Part shown: positions 40,850-50,231 of the stretch, one piece after another
Layout: each line of letters opens with the position of its first letter
Position numbering within the stretch: the stretch's first letter is position 1
Source of the DNA: UBA1926 sp036732005
GTDB taxonomy: Bacteria; Planctomycetota; Phycisphaerae; Phycisphaerales; UBA1924
Length of the DNA: 64,000 nt
NCBI GenBank assembly: GCA_036732005.1
Contig: DAINDF010000002.1
Span: forward strand, 186,001-250,000
Reading direction: 5' to 3'
Program-made: the position numbers and the translations under genes
Notes under the pieces: model-generated
The model's input: only the letters and a program-made list of their open reading frames with translations
What the model was told of the DNA's origin: nothing
The model's database searches: none

Positions 40850-41737
40850 TCACTTCGTGGGTTCGTACGCCCCGCCCCCGATCGAGGCCCGGTCGATCTC
40901 CGCGCCGGTGCCGCTCGGGGCCGCCGTCGTGGGGGCGTAAGAGTTACCCGTGCCGGGGAACAGGTAGATCTCGACGCGCCGGTTCGCCGGCGTGTTGCCG
41001 CTCGCGGTGTTCGGAACGGCCGGGCGGAACTCGCCCCAGCCCGCGGCCATCACCCGGGGTGCGGGCACGCCGAGCGTGACCAGTTCGTCCCGCACGGAGA
41101 TCGCGCGGTGCGCGGAAAGGTGCATGTTCGTCGGGTGGCGCGGCGCGGTGCGGGCGCTGATCCGCTGCGAGTCGGTGTGACCCACAATCCGCACATCGTA
41201 CCCGGCCGCATCGGGCGTCTTGAGAATGTCCGCGAGCACCGCGAGGCTCCGCTTCGCCTCGGCCTTGACCTCGGCCGAGCCCGAGTCGAAGGTCAGGTCG
41301 CTCGCGAACTGCAGCATCCCCCGGTCCGCGTCGTAGCGGATCAGGTCCGGGTAACGCTGGGCGAGGCGGCGGAGCGCGTCGTCGGTTACGGGGTCCAACT
41401 GGGCGAAATCCATGCTGTCGAGCCGGCGCTCCAGCTCGGCGATGGTCTGACGGGCCTCGTTCAACTGCTGCAGCGTCAGCGCATGGGCCGATTCCAGACC
41501 CGCCATCGCGTCCGGGGCCGCGCTCAATTGACGACGCAGCGCCGCCTCGGCCGACGAAAGATCGTCCACGCGTCCCTGGAGCTCGACATTCCGGCTCTTG
41601 AGCGCACGGTTCTCGTGCACGAGATCGTCGTACGCCTTCTGGCTCACGCACCCACCCAGCCCCGCCGCCGAGGCCAGCACCCCGGCCATCGCCAGCGCCG
41701 GGATCCGGCGGGTTCCTCGATTCGTCGTCCGGTTCAT
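40850..41737 (-). CDS. OmpA-family peptidoglycan-binding lipoprotein
   Basis: A 295-residue outer-membrane lipoprotein: signal and lipobox GLGGC near residue 30, a coiled coil (about 35-110; NRALKSRNVELQGRVDDLSS), then an OmpA/MotB domain with LTFDSGSAEVKAEAKRSL, VRIVGHTDSQRI, LSAHRAISVRDELVTLG, VMAAGWGEFRP and NRRVEIYLFP. The Asp and Arg that bind diaminopimelate in Pal/OmpA (TD.. in GHTD; NRRVE) are present. It anchors the outer membrane to peptidoglycan. GAGGAGG lies 6 nt before the ATG. Confidence 0.88.
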   Translation of the reverse strand: MNRTTNRGTRRIPALAMAGVLASAAGLGGCVSQKAYDDLVHENRALKSRNVELQGRVDDLSSAEAALRRQLSAAPDAMAGLESAHALTLQQLNEARQTIAELERRLDSMDFAQLDPVTDDALRRLAQRYPDLIRYDADRGMLQFASDLTFDSGSAEVKAEAKRSLAVLADILKTPDAAGYDVRIVGHTDSQRISARTAPRHPTNMHLSAHRAISVRDELVTLGVPAPRVMAAGWGEFRPAVPNTASGNTPANRRVEIYLFPGTGNSYAPTTAAPSGTGAEIDRASIGGGAYEPTK

Positions 41738-41875
41738 GACAGGCCTCCTCGGTGTGCGCCCTCGCGGCGCGGCCGTATCCTCGTGCGGGGAGGGGCGCAA
41801 CGCATCCCGGCGCCCCGTCCCGGAACTCATCGTATCGGCCTCCCCCGCGCGGGGGCATGAATCACCCGACCTTTG

Positions 41876-43246
41876 ATGTCCATCCCCGAACGACCATCTC
41901 GCCTGCTCAGATTCGAAGCCGACGGGCTTCTCGACGCCGATCAGGCCCTCCCGGGGCCGGTCTGGCTCTCGCTTGAGTTCGAGGGCGATCCCGCCTCGAC
42001 TCCCGGACCGCTCCGCGGAGAGTCCCCGCGGGTCCGCCACCTCGGGCCGGCGGGCGATCCCGACGCACCCCCCCCGGACGCCACGATCCATCGACCCGGC
42101 TGCGTCCTCATCCCCGGCCTCGTCAACGCCCACACCCACCTCGATCTGACCGGCCTTGGGTGCAGGCCCCACGACCCCGCCCGCGGGTTTGTTCCATGGG
42201 CCGACATGATCCGCAAGGAGCGACCCGCCGATCCGGGCGAGGTCCGGGCCGCCATCACCCGCGGGGCGGCCCTCTGTCTCGCCGGTGGCGTCGTGGCGGT
42301 CGGTGACATCCTCGGGGCCCCCCGGGGTCGCCCGGCGGCGCCGGGATTCCACGCCCTGGCCGAGTCCCCCCTCCACGGTGTGGGGTTCGTCGAGTTCTTC
42401 GGGATCGGCGTGCGCGCGCCGGACGCGGTCGCCGCCCTGCCCGCCCTGATCGACTCGCTCGCCGGACTGGCCTCCGAGCGGGTCCGCCCCGGGCTCCAGC
42501 CGCACGCGCCCAACACCGTGTCACTCCCGGTCTACCTCGCCGCGGCGGGGCATGCGATGCCCCGGGGCCTCACCCTCGCCACCCACCTCGCCGAGACCCT
42601 CGAAGAACGCCGGTTCGTCTCCGACGCCGCGGGGCCACAGCGGGAGTTGCTCGAGAGCCTCGGGATCTGGGACGATGCAGAACTCGCATTGGTGGGCCGC
42701 GGAAGGCACCCTGTTGAGCACCTTTACCCGTTCCTCGACCGAGCCCCCGTGCTCGCCGCGCACCTGAACGACTGCCCGGATCATGCCCTCGCGATCCTGC
42801 GGCAGACCCCGACCAGCGTCGCGTACTGCCCGCGTGCCTCCGCCTATTTCGGGGCCCCGGAGCGGTTGGGTCCCCACCGGTACCGCGCGATGCTCGCCGC
42901 GGGCGTCAATGTCTGCCTGGGGACGGATTCGCTGGTCAATCTCGACACGCCGGACCGGATTTCAGTGCTCGATGACGCCCGCTTGCTCTATCGGCGCGAT
43001 GCAACGCCGCCGGCCCTGCTCATGGCCATGACGACCCGGCACGGCGCGCGGGCGCTCGGGCTCGACGAACGCGCGTTCGCGCTCGGGCCTGGGTCGGCGC
43101 CAGCAGGGGTGGTCGCGGTGCCGGCCGCGGGGAAGCGCGGTGATGTCGGTGGGGCGGTGTTGGGGGGAACAGGCGACCCGGAAGTCCTGTTCTTGCGTAC
43201 CGATTCCTGTTTCGTCGGATACAACCACAGGAAGTCGAACGCGTAG
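41876..43246 (+). CDS. Amidohydrolase-family metal-dependent hydrolase
   Basis: A 456-residue protein of the SsnA/MtaD/TrzN (cytosine-deaminase-like) branch. Seen: VLIPGLVNAHTHLDLTG with the HxH metal ligands, LTLATHLAET (third His), LAAHLNDCPDHAL (fourth ligand region) and VCLGTDSLVNLD with the metal-binding Asp. The substrate cannot be told; nucleobase or S-adenosylhomocysteine deamination are family possibilities. The N-terminal beta-domain is partly Pro/Asp-rich and unusual (APPPDATIHRPG). The start is uncertain by a codon (TTG 41873 or ATG 41876), and no Shine-Dalgarno is visible. Confidence 0.8.
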   Translation: MSIPERPSRLLRFEADGLLDADQALPGPVWLSLEFEGDPASTPGPLRGESPRVRHLGPAGDPDAPPPDATIHRPGCVLIPGLVNAHTHLDLTGLGCRPHDPARGFVPWADMIRKERPADPGEVRAAITRGAALCLAGGVVAVGDILGAPRGRPAAPGFHALAESPLHGVGFVEFFGIGVRAPDAVAALPALIDSLAGLASERVRPGLQPHAPNTVSLPVYLAAAGHAMPRGLTLATHLAETLEERRFVSDAAGPQRELLESLGIWDDAELALVGRGRHPVEHLYPFLDRAPVLAAHLNDCPDHALAILRQTPTSVAYCPRASAYFGAPERLGPHRYRAMLAAGVNVCLGTDSLVNLDTPDRISVLDDARLLYRRDATPPALLMAMTTRHGARALGLDERAFALGPGSAPAGVVAVPAAGKRGDVGGAVLGGTGDPEVLFLRTDSCFVGYNHRKSNA

Positions 43247-43265
43247 CATCTTCCGAACCGATGAT

Positions 43266-43295
43266 TTGAATCATTCCAAGCACGCGCTCTATCGG
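43266..43295 (+). promoter_or_regulatory. Putative promoter of the resB-ccsA unit
   Basis: TTGAAT (43266-43271), an 18-nt spacer and TATCGG (43290-43295), in a short A/T-richer stretch just after the amidohydrolase stop. Confidence 0.35.
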
Positions 43296-43327
43296 GCCCC
43301 GCGGGTCCGAGCATCGTCCGGGGTTCA

Positions 43328-45937
43328 ATGAGCAGGAAGTGGCAGGAGACGCAGCGGTGGGACGCGCAGCACCTGACCGGGGTGCTCTTCCCTGTTCGGG
43401 TGGTGCTGCACACGCTCAGTTCGATCTGGCTCGCGGTGATTCTGCTCACCCTCATCGCGTGCTACGGCGCGCTCGCCAGCATCCCGATCGGGCTGGTCGC
43501 GTTGATCCCGACCTGGCTGGTGATCACCGCGTCGGCGATGGCGGCGATCGTCCTGGGCGGTGGGCTCGGCGTACTGGCGGTGCGGGCCTCGGTTCCCAAG
43601 TCCAAGCCCGGGTGGCGGTTCGCCGCGTCGGTGGTCGTGTTCCTGCTCGGCGCCACCGGGGGCGCCTGGGCCTGGTGGGCGGGGCTGTGGCCCCGGCTTG
43701 AGTACCACCCGACGACCGGGCAGGGGCTGCGGTTCTTCGCCGACTTCGTGGAGCGGTACGACTCGACCACGCTCCGCCGGCTCCCGGGGTTCGAGATGAG
43801 CGAACTCGAGTTCTACTCCTGGTGGCCGCTGCGGGTGGTGCTCCTGCTGTTCGTGCTCAACATGGTCGTCGCCACGGCCCGGCGGATCGAGTTCACCTTC
43901 AAGAACCTCGGCGTGCTGACGGTGCACACGGGGATCATCGTGATCTCGCTGGGGAGCGTGTACTACCAGGCCCTCAAGAAGGAGGGCGACGCGCTGCTCA
44001 GGGCGGGGACGCCCGATGCCTCCGGCTCCCCCGGCATGGGCCCGCCCGTGCGGGGGTTCTACGACAACACCTATGTCGCCCTGTGGGTCGCGCAGCGCTC
44101 GGGAATGGGGGGGGCGCCGCTCTGGGAGGCCCGGCCATTGCGGGGCGTTCCCCGGTACAACGACTACGGGCTGGACCAGGCCCCGCCGTTCGCGGCGAAC
44201 GCCCGGGTGATCGGTCACGCCGAGGAACTCTGGGCTCAGCCGCAGCGTCCGCTCGACCTCTCGGTTCCGCCGGGCTCGGTGGACCCGATGCTCGGGGCGG
44301 CGCGTGTGGACGCGGACATTCAGTTCCGGGTGGTGGGCTACGCCGAGTACGCGACGCCGGGCGAGAGCCTGATCGTCGTCGACGGTCCATCGCTGGATCA
44401 GATCCCGCCCGAGCGGCGGCTTCCGCTGCGGACGATCGACCTGCTCAGCCGGGTCCCGGGGCTGTCCGACCCGGATCGCCCGGTGTTCACCTTCACGCTT
44501 CGCCCGACCCAGCCCGCGGCGCGGCTCTCCGGGAACGATGTCATCGCGGTGGAGTACACGCGGGGCATGTCGGAGGCGCGGCGTGCGGCGCTGCTCACGC
44601 CGCTGCCCGAGGGCACGCGGCACGCGCTGGTCGTCGAGATCCCCGGGCCTGACGGGGCCGAGCCGACGCGGGCGGTGGTGCCCGCGGAGGTCGACCGGAA
44701 GCACGCGATCGGTGAGACGGGCTGGACCGTGACAACCAAGCGGCTCGCGCCGCGGCCCCCGTTCGCGATCGTCACGCCCGGGTACGAGGGGGCCGAGTCG
44801 AGCCTGGCGATCGTCGAGATCACGCCCCCGGGCGGCGCGCCCTTTGAGCGCTGGGTCTACCACCGCTTCGAGGAGATCTCGCAGGACCTGACGAGCCCGG
44901 ACGGCTCGGGACGGCCGACGCGGAAGAACGCGGATTCGTCGATCCGTGTCTCGTACATCGACGCCTCGAAGCTCCAGATCTACTTCGACGAGCCCGAGCC
45001 GGGGCGGATCGACATGATCGTGCGTGAGCCGGCGGGTGGCGTGCGGCTGGTTGAGCGGATCGGGCTGGGGCAGCGCGTCGAGGATGTCGTCGAGCAGATC
45101 GACCTGCGGATCACCGGCGCGTACGACCACGCCGCGGTGTTCGAGCACCCGGTGCCGGTCCCGGAGAGCGAGCGGAACAACCAGCTGGTCGGGACGCACG
45201 CCGAGTCGATGCTCGCGGTCGAGGTGGCGGTTGGCGAGGGTCCGGGCGCCTGGTCGACGGTGGTCTGGGTTCCGTTCCTGCAGTACCTGGGGACCGATCC
45301 GGGCATGGAGCGGCGCGTGACGCTGCCGGACGGCCGATCGCTGACGCTGCAGTTCGGTCGGGTCTGGCACGGCTTCCCGGGTTTCGCGGTGCAGTTGGCC
45401 GATTTCCAGATGATCGCCTACGACCACCGCGGGGCCCCGCGTGACTATCAGTCGATCGTGCGTGTGGCGCCGACGGAGGCCGGCGCCGATTTCGAGCCGT
45501 ACGAGCATGTGGTGAAGCTGAACGCGCCGCTGCGGGCGCCGTACATCTGGTCCGAATCGCGGTCGCTGCTCGCCAACGCGGCGCTGCGGATGACGAGCGG
45601 GATCAACCCGAACCAGTTCAAGCTGAGCCAGTCGGGGTGGGACCGGGACGGGTGGATGCAGACGCAGCAGATGGCCGACGCGGGCCAGCTCCCCAGGCCG
45701 TTCGCCAGGTACACGATCCTTCAGGTCGGGAACAACCCGGGGATCCATGTGATCGCGCTCGGCAGCGTGCTGATGGCGATCGGGATTCCCTGGGCGTTTT
45801 ATGTGAAGCCCTGGCTCGTCCGCCGGGAGAAGCAGCGTCTGGCGGAGCGGGCGGCGGCCCGGGGCAAAGGCCGGCACGCGCCCGAGCAGACCGCGCCGGT
45901 GACGGAGGAGGCGGCCGCGGCCGTCGGACAATCATGA
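43328..45937 (+). CDS. resB: Cytochrome c maturation protein ResB/Ccs1
   Basis: A large (869-residue) System II cytochrome c biogenesis protein that with CcsA carries heme across the membrane and ligates it to CxxCH proteins. N-terminal helices include SSIWLAVILLTLIACYGALASIP (the typical ResB opening LxSxxLAxxLL), two more near 60-120, a helix around 175-195 followed by FTFKNLGVLTVHTGIIVISLG, then about 600 extracytoplasmic residues and a last helix (IHVIALGSVLMAIGIPWAFYV). It is longer than the roughly 450-550-residue ResB norm, through the extracytoplasmic domain. The stop overlaps the ccsA start (ATGA). Confidence 0.85.
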   Translation: MSRKWQETQRWDAQHLTGVLFPVRVVLHTLSSIWLAVILLTLIACYGALASIPIGLVALIPTWLVITASAMAAIVLGGGLGVLAVRASVPKSKPGWRFAASVVVFLLGATGGAWAWWAGLWPRLEYHPTTGQGLRFFADFVERYDSTTLRRLPGFEMSELEFYSWWPLRVVLLLFVLNMVVATARRIEFTFKNLGVLTVHTGIIVISLGSVYYQALKKEGDALLRAGTPDASGSPGMGPPVRGFYDNTYVALWVAQRSGMGGAPLWEARPLRGVPRYNDYGLDQAPPFAANARVIGHAEELWAQPQRPLDLSVPPGSVDPMLGAARVDADIQFRVVGYAEYATPGESLIVVDGPSLDQIPPERRLPLRTIDLLSRVPGLSDPDRPVFTFTLRPTQPAARLSGNDVIAVEYTRGMSEARRAALLTPLPEGTRHALVVEIPGPDGAEPTRAVVPAEVDRKHAIGETGWTVTTKRLAPRPPFAIVTPGYEGAESSLAIVEITPPGGAPFERWVYHRFEEISQDLTSPDGSGRPTRKNADSSIRVSYIDASKLQIYFDEPEPGRIDMIVREPAGGVRLVERIGLGQRVEDVVEQIDLRITGAYDHAAVFEHPVPVPESERNNQLVGTHAESMLAVEVAVGEGPGAWSTVVWVPFLQYLGTDPGMERRVTLPDGRSLTLQFGRVWHGFPGFAVQLADFQMIAYDHRGAPRDYQSIVRVAPTEAGADFEPYEHVVKLNAPLRAPYIWSESRSLLANAALRMTSGINPNQFKLSQSGWDRDGWMQTQQMADAGQLPRPFARYTILQVGNNPGIHVIALGSVLMAIGIPWAFYVKPWLVRREKQRLAERAAARGKGRHAPEQTAPVTEEAAAAVGQS

Positions 45938-47715
45938 ACACACTCATCCGTGTCTCCGCGTTGTTCGTCCTCTCGGTCTTTGCGTCGTTCGCGGCGTCGC
46001 AGTACGAAGACCAACCCGCGGGCCCCGCGGGGAACCAGCACCCGGCGCACCAGATCGTGCAGCGGTCGAGCGCCACGGCGAGCCCGTTCGGCCCGGCGCG
46101 ATCGGGGCCCGCGATCGAGACGGGCCGCAAGGTCGAGTTCTCGCGCGGGGTGGATCTCGAACCGCTCCGTGATCTCGCGGTGCTGCACAACGGGCGGGTG
46201 AAGATCCTGGACACGCTGGCGAGGGAGACCGTCTCCGCGCTGGCGGGGCGTCCGACCTTTCTCGATTTCGTCCATCACAGCGAGACGGACATCGAGAAAG
46301 TCTCCTACGACCCGCTGTTCACGCTGCTCGACATGATCATCGACCCGGGGTACTACGCCTCGAAGCCACTCATCCATGTCGACTACCTCCCGCTCCGGGA
46401 GGCGTACCTGGCCCAGGCGTTCCCGGGCGATCCCGAGGCCCAGCGCCGCTGGAAGAAGCTCACCCGAGTCTCGCCCGCGATGGTCGAGGCGTTCAGCGAC
46501 CGGCTCTTCCATGATTTCGGCGATTCCCCCTCCTTCCGCGAGGGGCTCGGGCGGACCGAGCGGGCGAACGAGCTCTTCATCTTCGGCGTCAACAACCTGC
46601 TGCTGATCGCCCCGGAATCGCGGGACGATGTCTGGCACCACCTGGCCGAGTCGCCCCCGGGCTCGGCCGTGTCGGTCGCCGCCGCCGAGCTCGGGCGGGC
46701 CTGGCGGGAGGGCGACGCGGCGGCCGTCAACAGCGCCGTGGCGACGCTCGCGGGCGAGATCCCGCGCGTGAACGCCGAGCTCTATCCGGGTTCGAGACGG
46801 TCGATCGAACTGGCGTACAACCAGTCCAACGCGTTCGAGTGGGGGTACTGGGTCTATTTCCTGTCGCTTGTTTCGCTGGTGCTCGCGTTCGGCACGGGGC
46901 GCCGCTGGCTCGTCGTCACGGGCAATGTGCTGCTCATCGCGGGGCTTGCGTTGCACGCCTTCGGGTTCGCGGCGCGGTGTTTCGTCGCCGAGCGATTCGC
47001 GATCCAGAATCAGTTCGAGTCGATGACGGGGCTGAGCCTCTTTGCCGCGCTGGTCGGGCTGGTCATCATGATCGCCCGCCGGCAGTGGTTGTTCGGGGCG
47101 GCGGCGGCGGCGTGCGGGTTCCTGGTGCTGATCACCGCCACCGAGACCGCGATCCCCGGCAAGGAGATCGGGCGCGAGGCGGCGATCCTCAACACCTCCG
47201 TGCTGCTCAAATACCATGTCACCACCGTGCTGACCAGCTATGGGCTCATCACGCTCGGCTTCGTGTGCAGCGTCTTCTTCCTCGCGACGCATTACGGCGC
47301 CAGGCTTATGGGCAGCCGCGCGGTGCCCGCGGTCGCGGCGGGGGCGCTGGGCGGCACGGCGACGCTCGGGGGCGGGTCGCCCGGCGGGGAGGGGCCCACG
47401 ATGTCGCGGACGCTCGCGGACCTCGACACGGCGCAGATGATCGTGCTCCAGCTCGCGTTCTGGACGCTGGGCGTGGGGATCCTCCTCGGCGCGTGGTGGG
47501 CGGACCACTCGTGGGGCCGGTGGTGGGCGTTTGATCCCAAGGAAACCTGGGCCCTGATCACCTGGATCGTCTACCTGATCGTGATCCATGTCCGGTTCAC
47601 GACGAGGAACAAGGCGCTCGTCACCGCGTGGCTCAGCGTCGCCGGGTTCATCGTGATGCTCTGGACCTATTTCGGCGTCAACCTGCTGCTGCCGGGGCTG
47701 CACGCCTACGCGTGA
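45934..47715 (+). CDS. ccsA: Cytochrome c maturation heme-handling protein CcsA/ResC
   Basis: A 593-residue protein. The C-terminal half is the CcsA/CcmF membrane domain with the Trp-rich heme motif WADHSWGRWWAFDPKETWAL (WWD domain) and flanking His (RFAIQNQFESMTGLSLF; LKYHVTTVLTSYGLI). The N-terminal about 290 residues are an exported soluble domain after a signal peptide (LEPLRDLAVLHNGRVKILDTLAR), found in the longer 'CcsA with N-terminal domain' proteins of Planctomycetes and Bacteroidetes. Overlap with resB by 4 nt indicates one functional unit, which would serve the at least 12 CxxCH sites in the window. Confidence 0.88.
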   Translation: MNTLIRVSALFVLSVFASFAASQYEDQPAGPAGNQHPAHQIVQRSSATASPFGPARSGPAIETGRKVEFSRGVDLEPLRDLAVLHNGRVKILDTLARETVSALAGRPTFLDFVHHSETDIEKVSYDPLFTLLDMIIDPGYYASKPLIHVDYLPLREAYLAQAFPGDPEAQRRWKKLTRVSPAMVEAFSDRLFHDFGDSPSFREGLGRTERANELFIFGVNNLLLIAPESRDDVWHHLAESPPGSAVSVAAAELGRAWREGDAAAVNSAVATLAGEIPRVNAELYPGSRRSIELAYNQSNAFEWGYWVYFLSLVSLVLAFGTGRRWLVVTGNVLLIAGLALHAFGFAARCFVAERFAIQNQFESMTGLSLFAALVGLVIMIARRQWLFGAAAAACGFLVLITATETAIPGKEIGREAAILNTSVLLKYHVTTVLTSYGLITLGFVCSVFFLATHYGARLMGSRAVPAVAAGALGGTATLGGGSPGGEGPTMSRTLADLDTAQMIVLQLAFWTLGVGILLGAWWADHSWGRWWAFDPKETWALITWIVYLIVIHVRFTTRNKALVTAWLSVAGFIVMLWTYFGVNLLLPGLHAYA

Positions 47716-47723
47716 GCGGCCCG

Positions 47724-48332
47724 ATGCGACTCGACCGCTCGGCATACCGCGTCGACTCGCCGACGCTCGCGCAGGCCCTGCTGGGCTGCATCCTGGTCCG
47801 CGTGCTCGACGACGGCCTCCGTCTCGCCGGGCGGATCGTGGAGACCGAGGCCTATTGCGGGCCCGAGGACCAGGCCGCCCATTCCCGCAACGGGCACCGC
47901 TCGCCGCGGAACGAGGTCATGTACGGGCCGCCCGGGCTGGCGTATGTCTATTTCACCTACGGCATGCACCACTGCGTGAATGTCGTCTGCGGCGAGGTCG
48001 GCGAGCCCGTCGCGGTGCTGATCCGAGCCCTCGAGCCGACCGAGGGGCTCGCACGCATGTTCGCCAACCGGGCGGGCAAGAGGCCCCGCGCGCACCCGCT
48101 GCGGGAGAGGGATCTCTGCTCCGGGCCCGCCCGCCTCTGCCAAGCGTTGGAGATCGACCTCCGGCTCAACGGGCTCGACCTGACAACCGACAGCCGGGTC
48201 TGGATCGAGCCGCGACGCGGCGAGATCGGGGAGGTCGCCAACACGGCCCGGATCGGCGTCGAATCCGCCGGAGTCTGGGCCGGGGCGCCGCTGCGGTGGT
48301 GCCTCGCAGGGAGTGCGCACGCAAGCCGTTGA
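47724..48332 (+). CDS. mpg: DNA-3-methyladenine glycosylase (AAG/MPG family)
   Basis: A 202-residue base-excision repair glycosylase for alkylated purines. Family motifs: TLAQALLGCILVR, GRIVETEAYCGPEDQAAHS (catalytic Glu in ETEAY), NEVMYGPPGLAYVYFTYGMHHCVNVV and the DLCSGPARLCQAL segment. GTG at 47712 overlaps the ccsA stop and is a possible alternative start giving four more residues; neither start has a good Shine-Dalgarno. It is probably read through from resB-ccsA. Confidence 0.88.
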   Translation: MRLDRSAYRVDSPTLAQALLGCILVRVLDDGLRLAGRIVETEAYCGPEDQAAHSRNGHRSPRNEVMYGPPGLAYVYFTYGMHHCVNVVCGEVGEPVAVLIRALEPTEGLARMFANRAGKRPRAHPLRERDLCSGPARLCQALEIDLRLNGLDLTTDSRVWIEPRRGEIGEVANTARIGVESAGVWAGAPLRWCLAGSAHASR

Positions 48333-48389
48333 CAAACGCCCGGGAAGGTCCGATCTGTCGGGAGATCCCGGCACCGCGGACGCCCCGTC

Positions 48390-48418
48390 TTGGATTCGGC
48401 GGGCGGCGTTCCTAGAAT
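48390..48418 (+). promoter_or_regulatory. Putative promoter of the Minf_1886-family gene
   Basis: TTGGAT (48390-48395), a 17-nt spacer and TAGAAT (48413-48418; 5 of 6 to TATAAT). A consensus TTGACA also occurs at 48329-48334 but has no fitting -10. Confidence 0.45.
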
Positions 48419-48512
48419 CTCAGGAGAAACGACCGACGGCGCCGTGCGTATGGTGCTGGCGGAATCCGGGGTGTTCCGCCGATGAACGCCCCATCCAGTC
48501 CGGAGCGAGCCG

Positions 48513-48923
48513 GTGGCGGAGTTTGATCTCAAGACAATCCTGCAGCGGGCCGGCGGCTTCTCGCCGCACGCCTACAAGTTCATCCGCGATGGGCTCGGGC
48601 ACACCGTGAGCATGATCCACGGGCCCGCCGAGTCGCAGGCGTCCGGCGGCGAGGAGGACGAGTCGCGGCATGTCTCGGGTCGCCAGCTCTGCCTCGGGCT
48701 GCGGGACTACGCGATCATGCGGTACGGCGTGCTGGCCAAGACGGTGCTGAACCACTGGGGCGTGCGGACGACCGAGGACTTCGGGAAGATCGTCTTCGCG
48801 CTGGTCGATGTCGGGCTGATGCGCAAGACGGACGAGGACACGCTGGAGGACTTCCAGGGGGTCTTCGACTTCGACGAGGAGTTCGCCGAGACCTTCGAGG
48901 ACTCGATCGGCGCCTCGGAGTAG
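48513..48923 (+). CDS. Minf_1886-family (Planctomycetes/Verrucomicrobia-restricted) protein
   Basis: A 136-residue cytoplasmic protein recognisable by FSPHAYKFIRDGLGHTV, SRHVSGRQLCLGLRDYAIMRYG, and KTVLNHWGVRTTEDFGKIVFALVDVGLM followed by an acidic end (DEDTLEDFQGVFDFDEEF). The family is found in planctomycetes and verrucomicrobia and has no known function. GTG is the start, with GGAG 7 nt upstream. Confidence 0.85.
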   Translation: MAEFDLKTILQRAGGFSPHAYKFIRDGLGHTVSMIHGPAESQASGGEEDESRHVSGRQLCLGLRDYAIMRYGVLAKTVLNHWGVRTTEDFGKIVFALVDVGLMRKTDEDTLEDFQGVFDFDEEFAETFEDSIGASE

Positions 48924-48948
48924 GCCGCCCGTCGCGGCGTGTTGCGGT

Positions 48949-48954
48949 ATCGTG
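48949..48954 (+). promoter_or_regulatory. Putative -10 of a leaderless promoter
   Basis: TATCGT lies exactly 6 nt before the ATG of the AI-2E transporter gene; no Shine-Dalgarno is present. Confidence 0.5.
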
Positions 48955-48960
48955 TGCGCC

Positions 48961-50211
48961 ATGAAGGAAGATCCCGGGGGCGACAGCCCAGGACCGGCCG
49001 TATCGTGGCGTGATCTCCATCTCTGGCAGATCCAGCCGGTGCGTGACCTGTTGCTCGCGCTCGCCGTGATCGGGCTCTTCTGGCTGGGCGATCGCATCAG
49101 CCTGGTGACCGTTCCCCTTCTCCTGGCGATCCTGCTCGCCTACCTGTTCGAGCCCGTGGTCGCGTGGATGGAGAAAAGGTCAAGGCTCGGCCGGCCGGGG
49201 ATCGTCGCCCTGCTGCTCGGGTCGGTGGTCCTCCTCGTCGTTGTGCCCACGGTCATCGGGATCGGCTTCGGCGTCGCGCAGGGGGCGGCCCTGCTCGCGG
49301 GAACGGCCCAACGCGTGGACATGGTCTACCAGTCGGTGCGGGATCCCGAGAACCCACAACTCATCGACCGCGTCGCGCAGGACGCGGGCCCGGCCTGGTC
49401 GTGGATCCGGGAACGCATCGTCGAGAACACCGAGACCGGGGACACCGAGCGCCTGCTCGAGGCGGTCCAGACCAGGCTCCGAGAGAGCGCGACCGCGATG
49501 ATCGGGTCGACCGCGTCGGCGGGCGCGGTCGCGATCCGCTCGGCCGTCGGGTTCGTCGGGGGCGCGTTCGCTGTCGCGTTCTCGGTTTTCCTCACCGGTT
49601 TCTTCTTCTACTTCGTCTCGACGGGGTGGGGGCCGCTGCGGACCTGGGGTCTGCGGCTGCTCCCCGCCAAGCACGAGTCGCGGATCCTCGATCTTGCCGG
49701 CAAGTTCGACGCGGTGGTCTCCGGGTTCGTCCGGGGCAGGCTGACCATCGCGTTCGTGCAGGCGGTGGTCTTCTCGATCCTGTACTGGCTCATCGGCGTG
49801 CCCGCGGCGTTCATCCTGGGGCCGGTCGTCGCGATCCTCTCGATCGTCCCCTATCTCGCGCTCGTCGGCCTTCCCGTGTCGGTGACGCTCCTGTGGCTCG
49901 AGGGCCACGACGGGTTCCGCGGCGCGTGGTGGTGGGTGCTCGGGGCGCCCGCCGCGGTCTATTTCCTGGGGCAGGCGCTGGACGACTATGTCCTCACCCC
50001 GGTCATCCAGGGCAAGAGCACCAACATGGACACGCCGACCATCCTCTTCGCGACCATCGCGGGTGGGGCCCTGTTCGGCGTCTTCGGGATGCTCATCGCG
50101 ATCCCCCTCGCCGCCTGCGTCAAGATCATCGTGGTCGAACTGCTCTGGCCCCGTTTCCGCGATTGGGCCGAGGGCAAGGCTCCCGACCCGCTCCCGATTG
50201 ACGAGGACTGA
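48961..50211 (+). CDS. AI-2E/PurR-family transporter
   Basis: A 416-residue inner-membrane protein with about eight helices and the long central extracytoplasmic helix region of the TqsA/YdiK superfamily. Seen: SLVTVPLLLAILLAYLFEPVVAWMEKR near the N-terminus, SVGF-like VGFVGGAFAVAFSVFLTGFFFYFV, RGRLTIAFVQAVVFSILYWLIGVP and GPVVAILSIVPYLALVG, ending LFGVFGMLIAIPLAACVKIIV. Members export diverse small molecules or ions (some are Na+/H+ antiporters), so the substrate is open. The ATG is fixed by the 6-nt-spaced TATCGT. A 6-bp hairpin (50209-50226) separates it from the convergent gene. Confidence 0.9.
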   Translation: MKEDPGGDSPGPAVSWRDLHLWQIQPVRDLLLALAVIGLFWLGDRISLVTVPLLLAILLAYLFEPVVAWMEKRSRLGRPGIVALLLGSVVLLVVVPTVIGIGFGVAQGAALLAGTAQRVDMVYQSVRDPENPQLIDRVAQDAGPAWSWIRERIVENTETGDTERLLEAVQTRLRESATAMIGSTASAGAVAIRSAVGFVGGAFAVAFSVFLTGFFFYFVSTGWGPLRTWGLRLLPAKHESRILDLAGKFDAVVSGFVRGRLTIAFVQAVVFSILYWLIGVPAAFILGPVVAILSIVPYLALVGLPVSVTLLWLEGHDGFRGAWWWVLGAPAAVYFLGQALDDYVLTPVIQGKSTNMDTPTILFATIAGGALFGVFGMLIAIPLAACVKIIVVELLWPRFRDWAEGKAPDPLPIDED

Positions 50212-50231
50212 GCCTGAACCGGCTCAGGGGC

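Noticed and set aside
43325..45931. 868-residue open frame antisense to resB
   Set aside because: High-GC third positions leave the opposite strand open; its translation is Arg/Pro/His/Asp-rich with no domains, while the sense strand encodes a recognisable ResB.
48329..48334. TTGACA as -35 for the Minf_1886 gene
   Set aside because: A perfect -35 but no acceptable -10 at 16-18 nt; TTGGAT/TAGAAT downstream fits better.
50209..50226. Terminator between the AI-2E transporter and the HEIGHH gene
   Set aside because: TGAGCC/GGCTCA is only a 6-bp stem without a U-tract, and it includes a stop codon.
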